Shown one piece after another: positions 23,861 through 33,059 of a DNA stretch of 56,804 nt. The stretch is from IMG/VR virus record IMGVR_UViG_3300032240_000220, positions 1-56,804 of that record. The stretch is one strand, 5' to 3'. Both the position numbers and the translations under genes were made by a program. This DNA comes from a virus. A model generated the notes under the pieces. That model ran no database searches and was not told the DNA's origin. It saw only the letters and a program-made list of their open reading frames with translations. The first letter of the stretch is position 1. The number at the start of each line of letters is the position of its first letter.

Positions 23861-24363
23861 TTCTTACCGAATGCTTGTGTACCAAACCAGAACGACACCA
23901 CAGATGCCCAGATGATCTGTGTCTCGTTATCCCACAAAAGGTTTAGCGCCACATCAAACGGCACTTCCTTGTGATAGGCAAACCAGAACCCAAAGATCTC
24001 TACGAAGGCAAATAAGATAAACATGCCGTAGGTTATGGCAGGACGCACCATAGCGCGTGCATTAGTCACCCACTGGCTAGCCCCTTGACCGATAGCAATA
24101 TCGTGAGCATATAGGGCTTGACGTTCTTGCATAGCGGTCTGGGTGTTAGTCACTTCAGCGTTGATTTGGATCTGTTCGGTCTGGATATGCTCAATGCGTT
24201 CCTGCGCTTCTAGCCCAGCTTTCTTTAAGGTCAACTCACGCTCAGTCTGCATTTGAGCCAAAGCAAGCTCATGCTGTTTGTCAGCGCGGTCTTGAAAAAA
24301 ATCCATCAATTTGGGCAATCCCCCCATTAGGAAAGACAGTAAGGTTGAGAATAATGTCATCAT
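23857..24363 (-). CDS. Holin-like membrane protein, 168 aa
   Basis: A 168-residue protein with three hydrophobic segments: N-terminal LFSTLLSFLMGGL, then AITYGMFILFAFVEIFGFWFAY at about 108-130, and a third near 145-163 (IIWASVVSFWFGTQAF). A long charged coiled coil lies between the first and second (DRADKQHELALAQMQTERELTLKKAGLEAQERI). The layout and the place directly before the endolysin fit a three-TM holin. Two adjacent ATGs are possible (24363 and 24360). A pinholin or a DUF-type spacer protein is less likely. Confidence 0.75.
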   Translation of the reverse strand: MMTLFSTLLSFLMGGLPKLMDFFQDRADKQHELALAQMQTERELTLKKAGLEAQERIEHIQTEQIQINAEVTNTQTAMQERQALYAHDIAIGQGASQWVTNARAMVRPAITYGMFILFAFVEIFGFWFAYHKEVPFDVALNLLWDNETQIIWASVVSFWFGTQAFGKK

Positions 24364-24527
24364 TTTGATTCCTTTAGTTCACGTTTAAGTTTGCGCAATT
24401 CTTTGATCTCTTGCTTGAGTTGTGCTCGCATATATAGAGTTTCCACATATGCCATCGATGTAACTCCTACAACTATGCATATGGCTACCCCTATCAATAT
24501 CCACCAGACAAGCTTCGTAGTTGCCAC
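24360..24527 (-). CDS. Small one-TM protein in lysis cassette, 55 aa
   Basis: The apparent gap between the holin-like gene and the 213-residue gene reads from a GTG at 24527 (an alternative GTG lies 9 bases upstream). The 55 residues contain a clear membrane helix near residues 7-25 (LVWWILIGVAICIVVGV), then a cytoplasmic or periplasmic helix rich in Lys/Glu (LKQEIKELRKLKRELKESK). The stop overlaps the holin start. This layout resembles a small spanin or antiholin-type product. The RBS is weak, and it overlaps the end of the upstream gene by 34 bases. Confidence 0.55.
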   Translation of the reverse strand: MATTKLVWWILIGVAICIVVGVTSMAYVETLYMRAQLKQEIKELRKLKRELKESK

Positions 24528-25135
24528 ATTAGCCACCCAAAAAACATTGATATGAACATCACGGCAATCACCCCACTTATTAACTCAATGACTCGAATCT
24601 CGTCCTGTTCCTTGCGCCACCTAGCCAACCTAGACCTGCGAAGCGTCTCAGCCCTTGCCCACTCCTGTTCACGCTCAATCTTTCCATGCATCACTAAAAA
24701 CCTGCTGTACAGATTCTTAAGCTGAGGAGGCGCGTACACCATTACCTCTCTGACATCCTGCATCAAATCTTCAAGCTGAAGCTCAATAAGCACCCTCTCG
24801 ACCGCTTTTTTGCTGGTGTTTTGGGCTGGGTTGTAGCTAGTCTTTGATTCCTCTTCTAGAGCATGGTAGTGGTCGTTGATCTGTTGTTGTACGTCAAAGA
24901 GCGTTCCAAGCTGGAGTCCAATGTCGTTGAAGAGCTTAGTTTCCAACTCGTCGTAGGACTGTTGCTTGGCTTTGGCTTTCTTTTGCGCCACAGGCTTGGG
25001 GACATCGGCGGTGGGCTTGGTTGTGAAAAGACCGAAGAACCACTGGAAGACCCCCTTGATAGCCTTCGCGTCATCAATAACTTGCTCAGCAGTCTTTTTA
25101 GCGCCCTCGATCTCCAAGCGACCAGCGTGCAACAT
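24494..25135 (-). CDS. Membrane-anchored lysis-cassette protein, 213 aa or longer
   Basis: From the ATG at 25135 (AGGG upstream) the protein has a coiled-coil-rich, charged body (AKAKQQSYDELETKLFND ... TSKKAVERVLIELQLEDLM) and a C-terminal transmembrane helix (VIELISGVIAVMFISMFFGWLMWQL). In frame upstream, residues reading SLLLLAQTAVSAIKSGCD continue as good coding sequence to the TAG of the preceding gene, but without a standard start codon. A perfectly placed ATG at 25203 is in the other frame (see the entry at 25136-25203). The real product may therefore be about 236 residues. The function is unknown; a holin regulator or spanin-like role is guessed from position. Confidence 0.65.
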   Translation of the reverse strand: MLHAGRLEIEGAKKTAEQVIDDAKAIKGVFQWFFGLFTTKPTADVPKPVAQKKAKAKQQSYDELETKLFNDIGLQLGTLFDVQQQINDHYHALEEESKTSYNPAQNTSKKAVERVLIELQLEDLMQDVREVMVYAPPQLKNLYSRFLVMHGKIEREQEWARAETLRRSRLARWRKEQDEIRVIELISGVIAVMFISMFFGWLMWQLRSLSGGY

Positions 25136-25203
25136 GTCGCACCCTGATTTGATGGCAGAGACGGCTGTTTGAGCGAGGAGGAGGAGGCTAAAAATGGATC
25201 CAT
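25136..25203 (-). other. Frame break at the 5-prime end of the 24494-25135 gene
   Basis: An ATG at 25203 lies 2 bases after the upstream stop (TAG-AT-ATG) and begins MDPF, but in its own frame it becomes low-complexity Ser/Pro/Arg. One backward step at the T5 run (complement 25190-25194) would join it to FSLLLLAQTAVSAIKSGCDM and the long body. This looks like a one-base sequencing or assembly error, a mutation, or a slippage site. ATT at 25195 as a rare start is the other option. Confidence 0.55.
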
Positions 25204-25205
25204 AT

Positions 25206-25400
25206 CTAGATGCCTAAAAGCTTCTTGACAAACTCGCCCGCGACGCCGGGGCCAAACAACACGGCCACAATCACCGCATAAAGAATGTATTCAATGCGTT
25301 GCATACGGTCTTGCCCACTCTCCAAACGATCAGAGATAACCCGATACCGCTCTGAGCATATGGCTTCGTGGACAGCAAAGTCTTTCTCTATGTCACTCAT
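25206..25400 (-). CDS. XhlA/holin-associated-like membrane protein, 64 aa
   Basis: A 64-residue protein. The N-terminal half is a charged helix (MSDIEKDFAVHEAICSERYRVISDRLESGQDRMQRIEYIL) and is followed by one transmembrane segment (YAVIVAVLFGPGVAGEFV), ending KKLLGI. This arrangement (acidic helix, DRMxRIE, one TM) is close to XhlA-like haemolysin/holin partners. It overlaps the upstream 57-residue gene by 8 bases. It probably contributes to membrane permeabilisation at lysis. Confidence 0.6.
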   Translation of the reverse strand: MSDIEKDFAVHEAICSERYRVISDRLESGQDRMQRIEYILYAVIVAVLFGPGVAGEFVKKLLGI

Positions 25401-25566
25401 TTGATTCTGGCTCCTTGGGTGGTTCAGCGGCTACTTGAGCTATGCCCTGAACACGAATCTTGTTAAACAAGTCAATGACTTCATCCAATGGTCGCTTGCT
25501 CAATAAAGCAAGGATTTGGTCAACTTCTTTGACTGTTAGTTTAATTGTGATTTCTTTATTTTCCAT
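25393..25566 (-). CDS. Hypothetical protein, 57 aa
   Basis: A short gene with a very good RBS (AGGAGA, 6 bases before ATG). The 57 residues (MENKEITIKLTVKEVDQILALLSKRPLDEVIDLFNKI...) form a strand followed by an amphipathic helix, then a Pro/Glu-rich tail. I have the impression of short phage proteins of this type that carry a similar VDxILxLL motif next to lysis or fibre genes. It opens the lysis cassette and overlaps the XhlA-like start by 8 bases. Confidence 0.7.
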   Translation of the reverse strand: MENKEITIKLTVKEVDQILALLSKRPLDEVIDLFNKIRVQGIAQVAAEPPKEPESNE

Positions 25567-25578
25567 TTTCGTCTCCTG

Positions 25579-28500
25579 TTAAAACATTAAGAAAAAGTTT
25601 CCAGTGGCTGTTGCACTAAAAGTAAACACAAAACCCAATGATCCACCATTGGTTGAGTTATTTATAGACCAAGTAGTCGTTGTTGGATAAGCGCGCACAA
25701 ATGTTGGTACAACGTAGTTAACACCAGACAGAGATCCTGCGCCTGTATAAATCAACGTAGCAGGAGATAAGTAAGATGTTCCCGTGATGGTTAACAGGTT
25801 TCCAGAAGTTCCAGTGGCAGTCCATGCTCCTACTGTTTGAGTGGTAGTGCCTAAATCAATAGTATTTGCAACAGTTTTTATACTGGATATTTTTGCAAAT
25901 GTGTTGTTACCCGTGATGGTAAGTGTTGAAATACCTGTTGCACCACCAATAGATAGTTCTGGATAAGAAAGACCGCCACCTGCAAATGTTTTGGCTGTGG
26001 TTGACGTATCATTAAGAGATATGTTTCCTGTGCCTTTATTTATTGTGGCATTTGTGGAAGTTGCCATATTCCACACAGTGCCTGTACCTAATAAAACAAG
26101 AGAACTAGAGCCAAAAGTAAGGGTTCTAGTACCGCTACCAGATGAAGAAAATGTAGACGTGAATAATGCAAAGTTATTTAAATTTAGTGTTCCATTAGTT
26201 AATGTTGTTGAGACAACTGCGTTTGTTGAAAACGAATCTTGCAAAGTAACAGAACCACTTGGACTGTTAATGATAATAGGTTGAGAAAAAAGTTTAGAGA
26301 CACTTGTAATTGTTTGTGTAGTTCGTCCTGCAAATGTCATTGCTCCAGTGCCAGACAACGTAATCCCACTACCATTAATCCAATTACCATAAATAAATGG
26401 TGTAGCTGTACTTGTAGCTAACGTCATAGTATTTGACGTTCTCAATGACATATCTATTGTGCCAATGTTGTAGTTGGCGTTAATAGTTGTTGTTGAGCCA
26501 GACGCAGGGTATGTAGCCGCTGGGAAAATGGCGGTATCTTGTGCTAAAGGGAATCTATTTGCATTTGTTGCGCCACCCGACGTACTAGCCCAAGAACCTG
26601 TTCCAGTTGCACCCCAATTAGCAGAACCTGTTTGTGCAAAATAATGCGTTCTAGCGGAGGTAAATGTTATATTTCCACTATTACCGCCACAGTCACCTAT
26701 ACGAGTATTTACACCACCAACAGTCCACGTACCCGCACCCGTAATATCTTGAAAATCAACATCTGTTAAATCTATATTGGGAATAGTCAATGTGCGTGTA
26801 GTACCAAATACAGAGGATAAAATCATTATTCGATATGCCGAGGCAGTACCAGCAGTTACTGTTAGATAGTTAATTGTTTGGTCTGCGGCAAACGTTATTT
26901 TGCCGATTCCAATAGTAGTTCTACCAGTTATAGATACATTATTAAATGTATTTGCGCCTGTTATTGATGGTGTAGTAAGAGCCGTAGATGTAAAAGATAC
27001 GTCAGAAAATGTTTGTCCGCCACCAGCAAATGTTGCACCTGCGCCAGAAAGATTAATTGTTGATGTCCCAGCATTTAATGTAGCATTAGTGCTGGATGTC
27101 ATATTCCAAGGAATAGCGATTGAACTTAACGTAAGTGTAGAAGCATTTAAATTAATTGTTCTTGCATTTGCATTACTTGAAGAAAAAACTGAAGCAGTCA
27201 CAGCATAATTTCCAGATGATGATGTACTAAACGTGCCATAAGTAATCGCAACCGTATTACCGCCAATATTTAACGCACTTCCAAGCGTCCAAGTAGAACC
27301 AATACCGTTCACAGCGACTGAACTTCCTAGTGTTACTCCATTGGTTATAAATGTATAACTAGAATTACCAACGCAGTTTATTGTGCCTGTGTAAGTATTA
27401 GTAATACCTGTAGCGGCAAACGATACGTTACCGTGGAATGCAATATTAACAAATCCAGCAAAAGTCACGTTACCAGATGCAGGGCCAGCCATCGTAAACG
27501 ATGCACATCGAGCAATTGCTACACCAGCGTCAATTGTTGCTGTGTAAGCTGTAGCGTTAGATGCTGAGTTAAACGTGACTGTGTCCAAAGACATTGGAAT
27601 AGACGCGCCAGATGCACCGCCTGAGGATGTAGACCACTTAGTTGTTGATGACCAGTTACCTGTACCGCCTACCCAATACAGAGTTCGTGCGGCAGGTGTT
27701 GCTGTAAAGAAGATTGGGCCAGTGTTACCAGCGGTGTTTGTGCTATTTGCACCTACGTAGAACTCGCCTACGCTTGTTGTTGACACGGCGCAATAACTAA
27801 TTGACAAGTAATCGATGCCTGTGTTTGCAGGGCCAGTAATAAAAAGTGTATAAGCTGTAGCTACTGATGAGGGTTGAACAGTTACTACATTACCCGCCGT
27901 TCCTGTAACAGACCATTTCCCAATGGAGTAAATCTCAATTGAAAAAATTGTAATTGTGTGCGCTGTAGTTTTTGTAGACGCTAACTCCCCAAGAACAAAA
28001 GTCCCTCGTAAACTAAAGTTTGAAATGGCACTGCCACCAATTGTTATTTTGTTGTAATATTGACCAGAGGCGGCTACAAATCCACGAGGAGTTGTGGTGT
28101 TGTTAGAAAATACTATGTTTGATTGGCCCGTAAATATAGTGCTAGTAATAATACTTGTATCCCAAGAATAAAGTTGTGCGCCAGTAATAGTCCATGTACT
28201 ATTCCCCATTTTTAGCACACAATTAGCCCCTGAAATGCTAAAAAGACTTGCCGTCACAGCAAAGTTTGCTGAATCAAAAGTTCCGCTAGTTATAGATATA
28301 CCATTACCTGAAGTAAAAGCATCTGCAAGTTGTAAAACCGTATTAGGTGATGCTGGCGATACCACTAAACTTGAACCAAACGAAGCACCATTACAAGTAA
28401 TTGTTTGTGTGCCAAATTTTACAAAAAGTAAATTTGCAGAACCTGATGTAGCTACTCCTGTACCAAGTTTGAAATTTCCATAGATAGATGTGTTTACTGA

Positions 28501-30759
28501 AAAACTTAATGTCATTGCACTTGTTCTTGTTGAAGCGTCAAGTGTTCCTATGTTCCATATAGTTTGAACTGATACTGTTGTAATAGATCCTGCGTTATCA
28601 AATACGGCAGTATCTTGAGGTAATGGAAAATTGTTAACAGCAGGCGTACCGCCAGATGCTGTACACCATGCTGTAGCAGAATAATTGTTTGTCCCCGCCA
28701 AGTTCCAGTAAACAGTCTTAGGCGCTGGAAATGTTATGCCTGAATTGTTTCCACAATCTCCTGCTCTAGTAGGTGCTGTACCTGCCGCTGTTCCTGCAAT
28801 AGTTATATCGCGGAAATCAGTATCTGTAGCTGATAAGCTATTAACCGTTAACGTGATTTTTGTTCCAAGTACGCTTGACTGAACAAACCCGCGTTGTACG
28901 GCAGATCCGCCACCGCAAGTAAATGTTCCATTGATTGTTTGGTTTGCACTAAAAGTGCATGGCATATAACCAGCAGTTGCAGAAGCGGTAATTAATAAAT
29001 TATTAAAAGTATTTGCACCAGTAATATTAATAAATGCAGAATTGTTTCCTGTAAATGACACATTGTAAAAAGTTACGCCTGCGCCATTAAAAGATTTTGA
29101 AGAAGAAGAAGCGCTAGAGATAGTTATTGTTGATGTTCCAGCAGTAAATGTTAAATTAGTTGATGTTGTAAAAACAAATGGTGTATTAGCTGTTAACGTA
29201 ACTGCGCTTGAACCAAGGCTAATTGTTCTTACATTACTATTATCAGAAGATATTGCATCTGCTGTAACAGAAAAATTTGCAGTATTGAAAGTACCGTTGG
29301 TAACAGTCAGCGTATTTGCGCCAATATTAAACGCATCAGCAAGCTGAACAGTTCCACCGTATGTGTCTACAGCCATTTGGCAAGTAAATGCTATACCTGC
29401 GCTAGTGATGGTTTGTGTACTGCCACCAGATAATGTTTGAGTTTGAAATCCACTTAAAGTTGTGCCACTCCCGTTTTTCCAATTTCCATACCAAGTTGTT
29501 GCATTAGTAAAAGCTAATGTCATTGCACTTGTACGTGCAGACATATCTACAGATGAAATCCATAAAAATGCGCTATCTAATGTAATTGTTCCAGTTACGC
29601 TTCCTGCATTTGTAAAAGTAGCTGTATCTTGAGGTAATGGAAAATTATCAGTAGATGGCGTTCCTGTTGAAGTGGTTGCCCATGCGTTTGCTGACCAGTT
29701 TTGTGCGCCAGCCAAATTCCAATACACAATCTTGGGTGCATCAAAAGTAATGCCTGTGCAGTTACCACGGTTACCTATACGAGTACCACTGATAGGCGAG
29801 GCTGTGCCTATGACATAGATATCGCGGAAATCTGCATCTGTAAGACTTGCGGCGCTGTTACAAGTTAATGTCCATCCAATACCGTATGTAGAGGAAGCAA
29901 AAAACACACGTTGGTTACCTGCTGTGCCTGTTGTTGACAGGGTTCCGTTAATTGTTTGGTTTCCACTAAACGATACATACATCTGCCCCGTGGTAAAGGG
30001 GGCGGCGATAGATAGATTGTTAAAAGTGTTTGCACCGTCGTCTAATACAAAAAACCCAGAAGTAGTTTGGGTAACTGCTACGTTGTAGAAGGTTTTTCCT
30101 CCACCATAGAAATAAACAGTAGTGGATTTTGTGTTTAAGATATTTATCTGCGAAGTACCTGCATTAAAAGACAGGTTTGTAGACGTAAAGTTTACAGGAT
30201 TCCCCCCTGTGGTGGACGAACCTAGGTTTATGGTTGAATTGCTAAGGTTGATTGCTCTAATCGACGCGCTATTAGAATTAAGCGATAGCGTAGTGATTGC
30301 AAACCCGCCTGAATTAAATGTTCCATTGTTTACTGCAATTGAATTGGTTAATCCTGTAGTTAGCGCCGATCCTAACGTCCATGCACCACCAACTCCACTA
30401 AAAGTTAGCGAACCATTGAGGGTAGTTCCGTTAGTTGTAACTGTTTTGCCTGTTGTTGTTGCATTAAACGTAATAGCGCCAGTAGAACTCCATACAGTAC
30501 CAGCCAACAAAGACATTGACCCACTAATTGTTGGAGTACCAGTGCTACTAAACGTAACAGTGCCAGCAGAAACTGTAAAGTCAAGGCAAGTAAGTGCGCC
30601 TGTTAATGTGACCGTATAAGTTCCTGCTTGGTCAAAGAATACTGAGTCAGCGGCTGTAGGTACAGAAGCACCACTAGCTCCGCCAGATGAAGCAGACCAA
30701 TTGGTTGTGCTTGATGTGTTCCAAGTACCCGCTCCACCCACCCAATATCTATTAGCCAC
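25579..30759 (-). CDS. Giant repeat adhesin/tail fibre, 1726 aa
   Basis: A 1,726-residue Ser/Thr/Gly/Asn-rich beta protein made of five large units that begin near residues 3, 346, 684, 1029 and 1373, a period of about 340-345. Each unit opens with an aromatic (Y/H)(W/F) signature (RYWVGG, YWNLAG, YWNLAG, LYWVGG, HYFAQT), then W...SGG, then a P/FPL-x-QDT-x-x-F segment, and continues with beta-solenoid-like strands (ITITSGTFDSANFAVTA). No enzymatic pocket or chaperone domain is recognised at the C terminus. It is probably a trimeric receptor-binding fibre or head/tail decoration. Length is far above most podovirus fibres. Confidence 0.75.
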   Translation of the reverse strand: MANRYWVGGAGTWNTSSTTNWSASSGGASGASVPTAADSVFFDQAGTYTVTLTGALTCLDFTVSAGTVTFSSTGTPTISGSMSLLAGTVWSSTGAITFNATTTGKTVTTNGTTLNGSLTFSGVGGAWTLGSALTTGLTNSIAVNNGTFNSGGFAITTLSLNSNSASIRAINLSNSTINLGSSTTGGNPVNFTSTNLSFNAGTSQINILNTKSTTVYFYGGGKTFYNVAVTQTTSGFFVLDDGANTFNNLSIAAPFTTGQMYVSFSGNQTINGTLSTTGTAGNQRVFFASSTYGIGWTLTCNSAASLTDADFRDIYVIGTASPISGTRIGNRGNCTGITFDAPKIVYWNLAGAQNWSANAWATTSTGTPSTDNFPLPQDTATFTNAGSVTGTITLDSAFLWISSVDMSARTSAMTLAFTNATTWYGNWKNGSGTTLSGFQTQTLSGGSTQTITSAGIAFTCQMAVDTYGGTVQLADAFNIGANTLTVTNGTFNTANFSVTADAISSDNSNVRTISLGSSAVTLTANTPFVFTTSTNLTFTAGTSTITISSASSSSKSFNGAGVTFYNVSFTGNNSAFINITGANTFNNLLITASATAGYMPCTFSANQTINGTFTCGGGSAVQRGFVQSSVLGTKITLTVNSLSATDTDFRDITIAGTAAGTAPTRAGDCGNNSGITFPAPKTVYWNLAGTNNYSATAWCTASGGTPAVNNFPLPQDTAVFDNAGSITTVSVQTIWNIGTLDASTRTSAMTLSFSVNTSIYGNFKLGTGVATSGSANLLFVKFGTQTITCNGASFGSSLVVSPASPNTVLQLADAFTSGNGISITSGTFDSANFAVTASLFSISGANCVLKMGNSTWTITGAQLYSWDTSIITSTIFTGQSNIVFSNNTTTPRGFVAASGQYYNKITIGGSAISNFSLRGTFVLGELASTKTTAHTITIFSIEIYSIGKWSVTGTAGNVVTVQPSSVATAYTLFITGPANTGIDYLSISYCAVSTTSVGEFYVGANSTNTAGNTGPIFFTATPAARTLYWVGGTGNWSSTTKWSTSSGGASGASIPMSLDTVTFNSASNATAYTATIDAGVAIARCASFTMAGPASGNVTFAGFVNIAFHGNVSFAATGITNTYTGTINCVGNSSYTFITNGVTLGSSVAVNGIGSTWTLGSALNIGGNTVAITYGTFSTSSSGNYAVTASVFSSSNANARTINLNASTLTLSSIAIPWNMTSSTNATLNAGTSTINLSGAGATFAGGGQTFSDVSFTSTALTTPSITGANTFNNVSITGRTTIGIGKITFAADQTINYLTVTAGTASAYRIMILSSVFGTTRTLTIPNIDLTDVDFQDITGAGTWTVGGVNTRIGDCGGNSGNITFTSARTHYFAQTGSANWGATGTGSWASTSGGATNANRFPLAQDTAIFPAATYPASGSTTTINANYNIGTIDMSLRTSNTMTLATSTATPFIYGNWINGSGITLSGTGAMTFAGRTTQTITSVSKLFSQPIIINSPSGSVTLQDSFSTNAVVSTTLTNGTLNLNNFALFTSTFSSSGSGTRTLTFGSSSLVLLGTGTVWNMATSTNATINKGTGNISLNDTSTTAKTFAGGGLSYPELSIGGATGISTLTITGNNTFAKISSIKTVANTIDLGTTTQTVGAWTATGTSGNLLTITGTSYLSPATLIYTGAGSLSGVNYVVPTFVRAYPTTTTWSINNSTNGGSLGFVFTFSATATGNFFLMF

Positions 30760-30769
30760 TTACGGCTCC

Positions 30770-31063
30770 TTACGCTTTAACGTACCAAGAACTGTTTACT
30801 TCAATCAATACTGCTCCAGATGGAGGAGTTCCTTCAAGCAAGTTATATGTAGCACCAGCAATGGTAATTGTCTGCGCTGGTGGGGCAGGTGTTTCTTCAA
30901 CGGTTTCAGATGGGGGAGCATTCACAATAGCCCACCAGTTGTCATAGCGTTGTTGCTTCATCGCCTCAATTTCAGCATCTGTGAATGTGTGATCTTCTGG
31001 TAAATGAAGCGCATCACGAAATACGCCATTTGGTGAGTCAAATTCAAATTCAATCTTAATCAT
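30770..31063 (-). CDS. Fibre-associated protein, 97 aa
   Basis: A 97-residue protein between two fibre genes. Residues about 1-45 (MIKIEFEFDSPNGVFRDALHLPEDHTFTDAEIEAMKQQRYDNW) are a compact acidic domain that I associate with short proteins encoded beside phage fibres. After a Pro/Thr linker comes a strand-rich end (QTITIAGATYNLLEGTPPSG). It could be a fibre assembly chaperone or a small cap. It is separated from the adjacent fibres by about 10 bases on each side. Confidence 0.65.
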   Translation of the reverse strand: MIKIEFEFDSPNGVFRDALHLPEDHTFTDAEIEAMKQQRYDNWWAIVNAPPSETVEETPAPPAQTITIAGATYNLLEGTPPSGAVLIEVNSSWYVKA

Positions 31064-31073
31064 TGTGTGCTCC

Positions 31074-33059
31074 TTAAGCTTGTGTTGTTACAGCTACTAC
31101 GTCCCAGCGCGTATTGTTGGCGTTGTAAATACAACCCACATACGTTGTTTTGGTTGCTGTGGTCGCTACGGGTAATGTTACACCGATAACAGTGTAAGTT
31201 GCATTCCAAGTCAAAGTTCTAGTTGTTCCGTTATCTAACAATCTAAATATCAACTTGTCACCATCTACAGGCGTTCCTATTGGAGCATTGATGGTCAATG
31301 TAGCCGCCAACGCGGTAAATGCATACTCATCAAATGAGGCAAGGTCTGGAGTCACAGAAGACGCTGAAGCGGCGCTAGATACCCGTGGGTCAATTCGCTT
31401 GTTTGTCAAGGTCACCGCGCCAGCATTCGTCGTTACTGTGCCACTGGTAGGCAAAGTCAATGCCGTAGTTCCAGAAACTGTCAGCGTTGTGCCAAAGCTT
31501 CCTGAGATGGTTAAGGTACTAGCGGCATTGTTTGCCACGCCAGTGCCGCCATATGCCGCGCCTATTACCGAAGCATTCCACGTTCCAGAAGTGATGGTTC
31601 CAACACTTGCCAAACTAGACAATGTTGTAACAGCGGTGTTTACTAAAGTACCAGAAGTTGGCAATGTAACTGATGTAGTTCCACTTACTGTAAATGTAGT
31701 TCCAAAGTTTCCTGAGATGGTAATGGTGCTTGCCGCGTTATTTGCTACACCAGTGCCACCGTAGGCGGCTCCTATGACGCTTCCATTCCACGTTCCAGTT
31801 CCAATTGTGCCAATGCTAGTTAGGCTAGACAAAGTAGTCACAGCAGTGTTTACTAAAGTACCACTTGTTGGCAAAGTAACGCTAGTAAGAGCAGTTGTGG
31901 TCAGGGTGAGTCCAAACGCTCCAGCGGTCGTAAAAGCCCCTGCTGTAGAAACATTTCCAGCCAAAGTGATAGTGTTTGAGCCGTTATTTACGCCTGTACC
32001 GCCATAAGTAGCACCAATTAAGGTGCCATTCCATGTTCCTGAAGTAATTGTTCCTATACTTGCTAGGCTTGACAAAGTAGTAACAGCAGTATTTACAAGC
32101 GTTCCAGAAGTGGGCAAAGTAACACTAGTCAGGGCTGTAGTTGTTAAAGTAAGACCAAAAGCGCCTGATGTTGTGAAAGCACCAGCGGTAGAGATGTTGC
32201 CACTCAAAGTAATGGTGTTTGCACCATTATTTACACCAGTACCACCATATGTTCCACCAATAATTGAACCGTTCCAAGTGCCAGAGGTAATAGTGCCAAT
32301 GCTTGCAAGGCTAGACAGCGTTGTTACAGCAGTGTTTACCAGCGTTCCAGAGGTTGGCAGGGTGACGCTGGTAAGAGCAGTTGTGGTCAAAGTCAGACCA
32401 AAAGCTCCAGCAGTTGTAAATGCTCCAGCAGTGGAAATGTTTCCACCTAAAGTAATTGTGTTAGAACCATTGTTTACACCTGTACCACCGTTTGTACCTA
32501 TTAAAAGTCCAGCCAGAGTAATAGTTCCTGACCCAGTGATTGGGCCTCCTGAAGTGGTCAGGCCAGTTGTTCCGCCTGATACGCCTACGCTAGTAACCGT
32601 ACCTCCAGAACCAGTTGCTGACAACGTCCCAGCAACAAAAGATACCCCAGTTCCAATGGTGACGTTACTAAATCCACCAGAACCATCCCCATAAAGGATG
32701 GATGTTCCAGAGGTGGCAGGGGCGTAGTCTGTGCCAGAGGTAGCCGCGGAGATCGCTGTACCGTTGCCCTTCAGCAGTCCTGTGACGGTCGTAGATAGGG
32801 TAATGGCAGGTGTAGTCGTTGCAGTTGCTACAGTGCCTGCTAGACCGTTTGCAGAGACTACAGAAACAGATTGAACGGTTGCTGTTGCGCCTGTTGAAGA
32901 TGCAAGCAAAAATACTGCTCCGCCACTGTCTTTTGCATAAAGCTTCTTGTCAGCGAGGTTTAACGCTAACTCACCATTTAGGAGGTTTGTGTTTACTGGT
33001 ACAGCAGACGCAGTCGTGCTGTAGTAAAGCTGGATAGGGGTGTAGCCACTTTGTGCCAT
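31074..33059 (-). CDS. Repeat-built tail fibre, 661 aa
   Basis: A fibre protein. The N-terminal 30 residues (TPIQLYYSTTASAVPVNTNLLNGELALNLADKKLYAKDS) are a typical phage fibre attachment start. The middle consists of several near-copies of a roughly 95-residue block that contain GTGVNNG, LTLTTTALTSVTLPTSG and LASIGTITSGTWNG. The C-terminal 110 residues (FDEYAFTALAATLTINAPIG ... LIFRLLDNGTTRTLTW) are a non-repeated domain seen at the tips of many aquatic phage fibres. It is likely a receptor-binding trimer. The next fibre gene starts upstream with no gap. Confidence 0.75.
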   Translation of the reverse strand: MAQSGYTPIQLYYSTTASAVPVNTNLLNGELALNLADKKLYAKDSGGAVFLLASSTGATATVQSVSVVSANGLAGTVATATTTPAITLSTTVTGLLKGNGTAISAATSGTDYAPATSGTSILYGDGSGGFSNVTIGTGVSFVAGTLSATGSGGTVTSVGVSGGTTGLTTSGGPITGSGTITLAGLLIGTNGGTGVNNGSNTITLGGNISTAGAFTTAGAFGLTLTTTALTSVTLPTSGTLVNTAVTTLSSLASIGTITSGTWNGSIIGGTYGGTGVNNGANTITLSGNISTAGAFTTSGAFGLTLTTTALTSVTLPTSGTLVNTAVTTLSSLASIGTITSGTWNGTLIGATYGGTGVNNGSNTITLAGNVSTAGAFTTAGAFGLTLTTTALTSVTLPTSGTLVNTAVTTLSSLTSIGTIGTGTWNGSVIGAAYGGTGVANNAASTITISGNFGTTFTVSGTTSVTLPTSGTLVNTAVTTLSSLASVGTITSGTWNASVIGAAYGGTGVANNAASTLTISGSFGTTLTVSGTTALTLPTSGTVTTNAGAVTLTNKRIDPRVSSAASASSVTPDLASFDEYAFTALAATLTINAPIGTPVDGDKLIFRLLDNGTTRTLTWNATYTVIGVTLPVATTATKTTYVGCIYNANNTRWDVVAVTTQA

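Noticed and set aside
24856-25203. 115-codon frame from the ATG at 25203 taken as a full gene
   Set aside because: After MDPF it is Ser/Pro/Arg low-complexity reading opposite a coherent coding frame; only its start is likely to be meaningful.
30122-32694. Rightward Val/Pro-rich frames opposite the fibres
   Set aside because: Long Thr/Val/Gly repeats in the fibres leave the opposite strand open by codon composition; no RBS or domain supports them.
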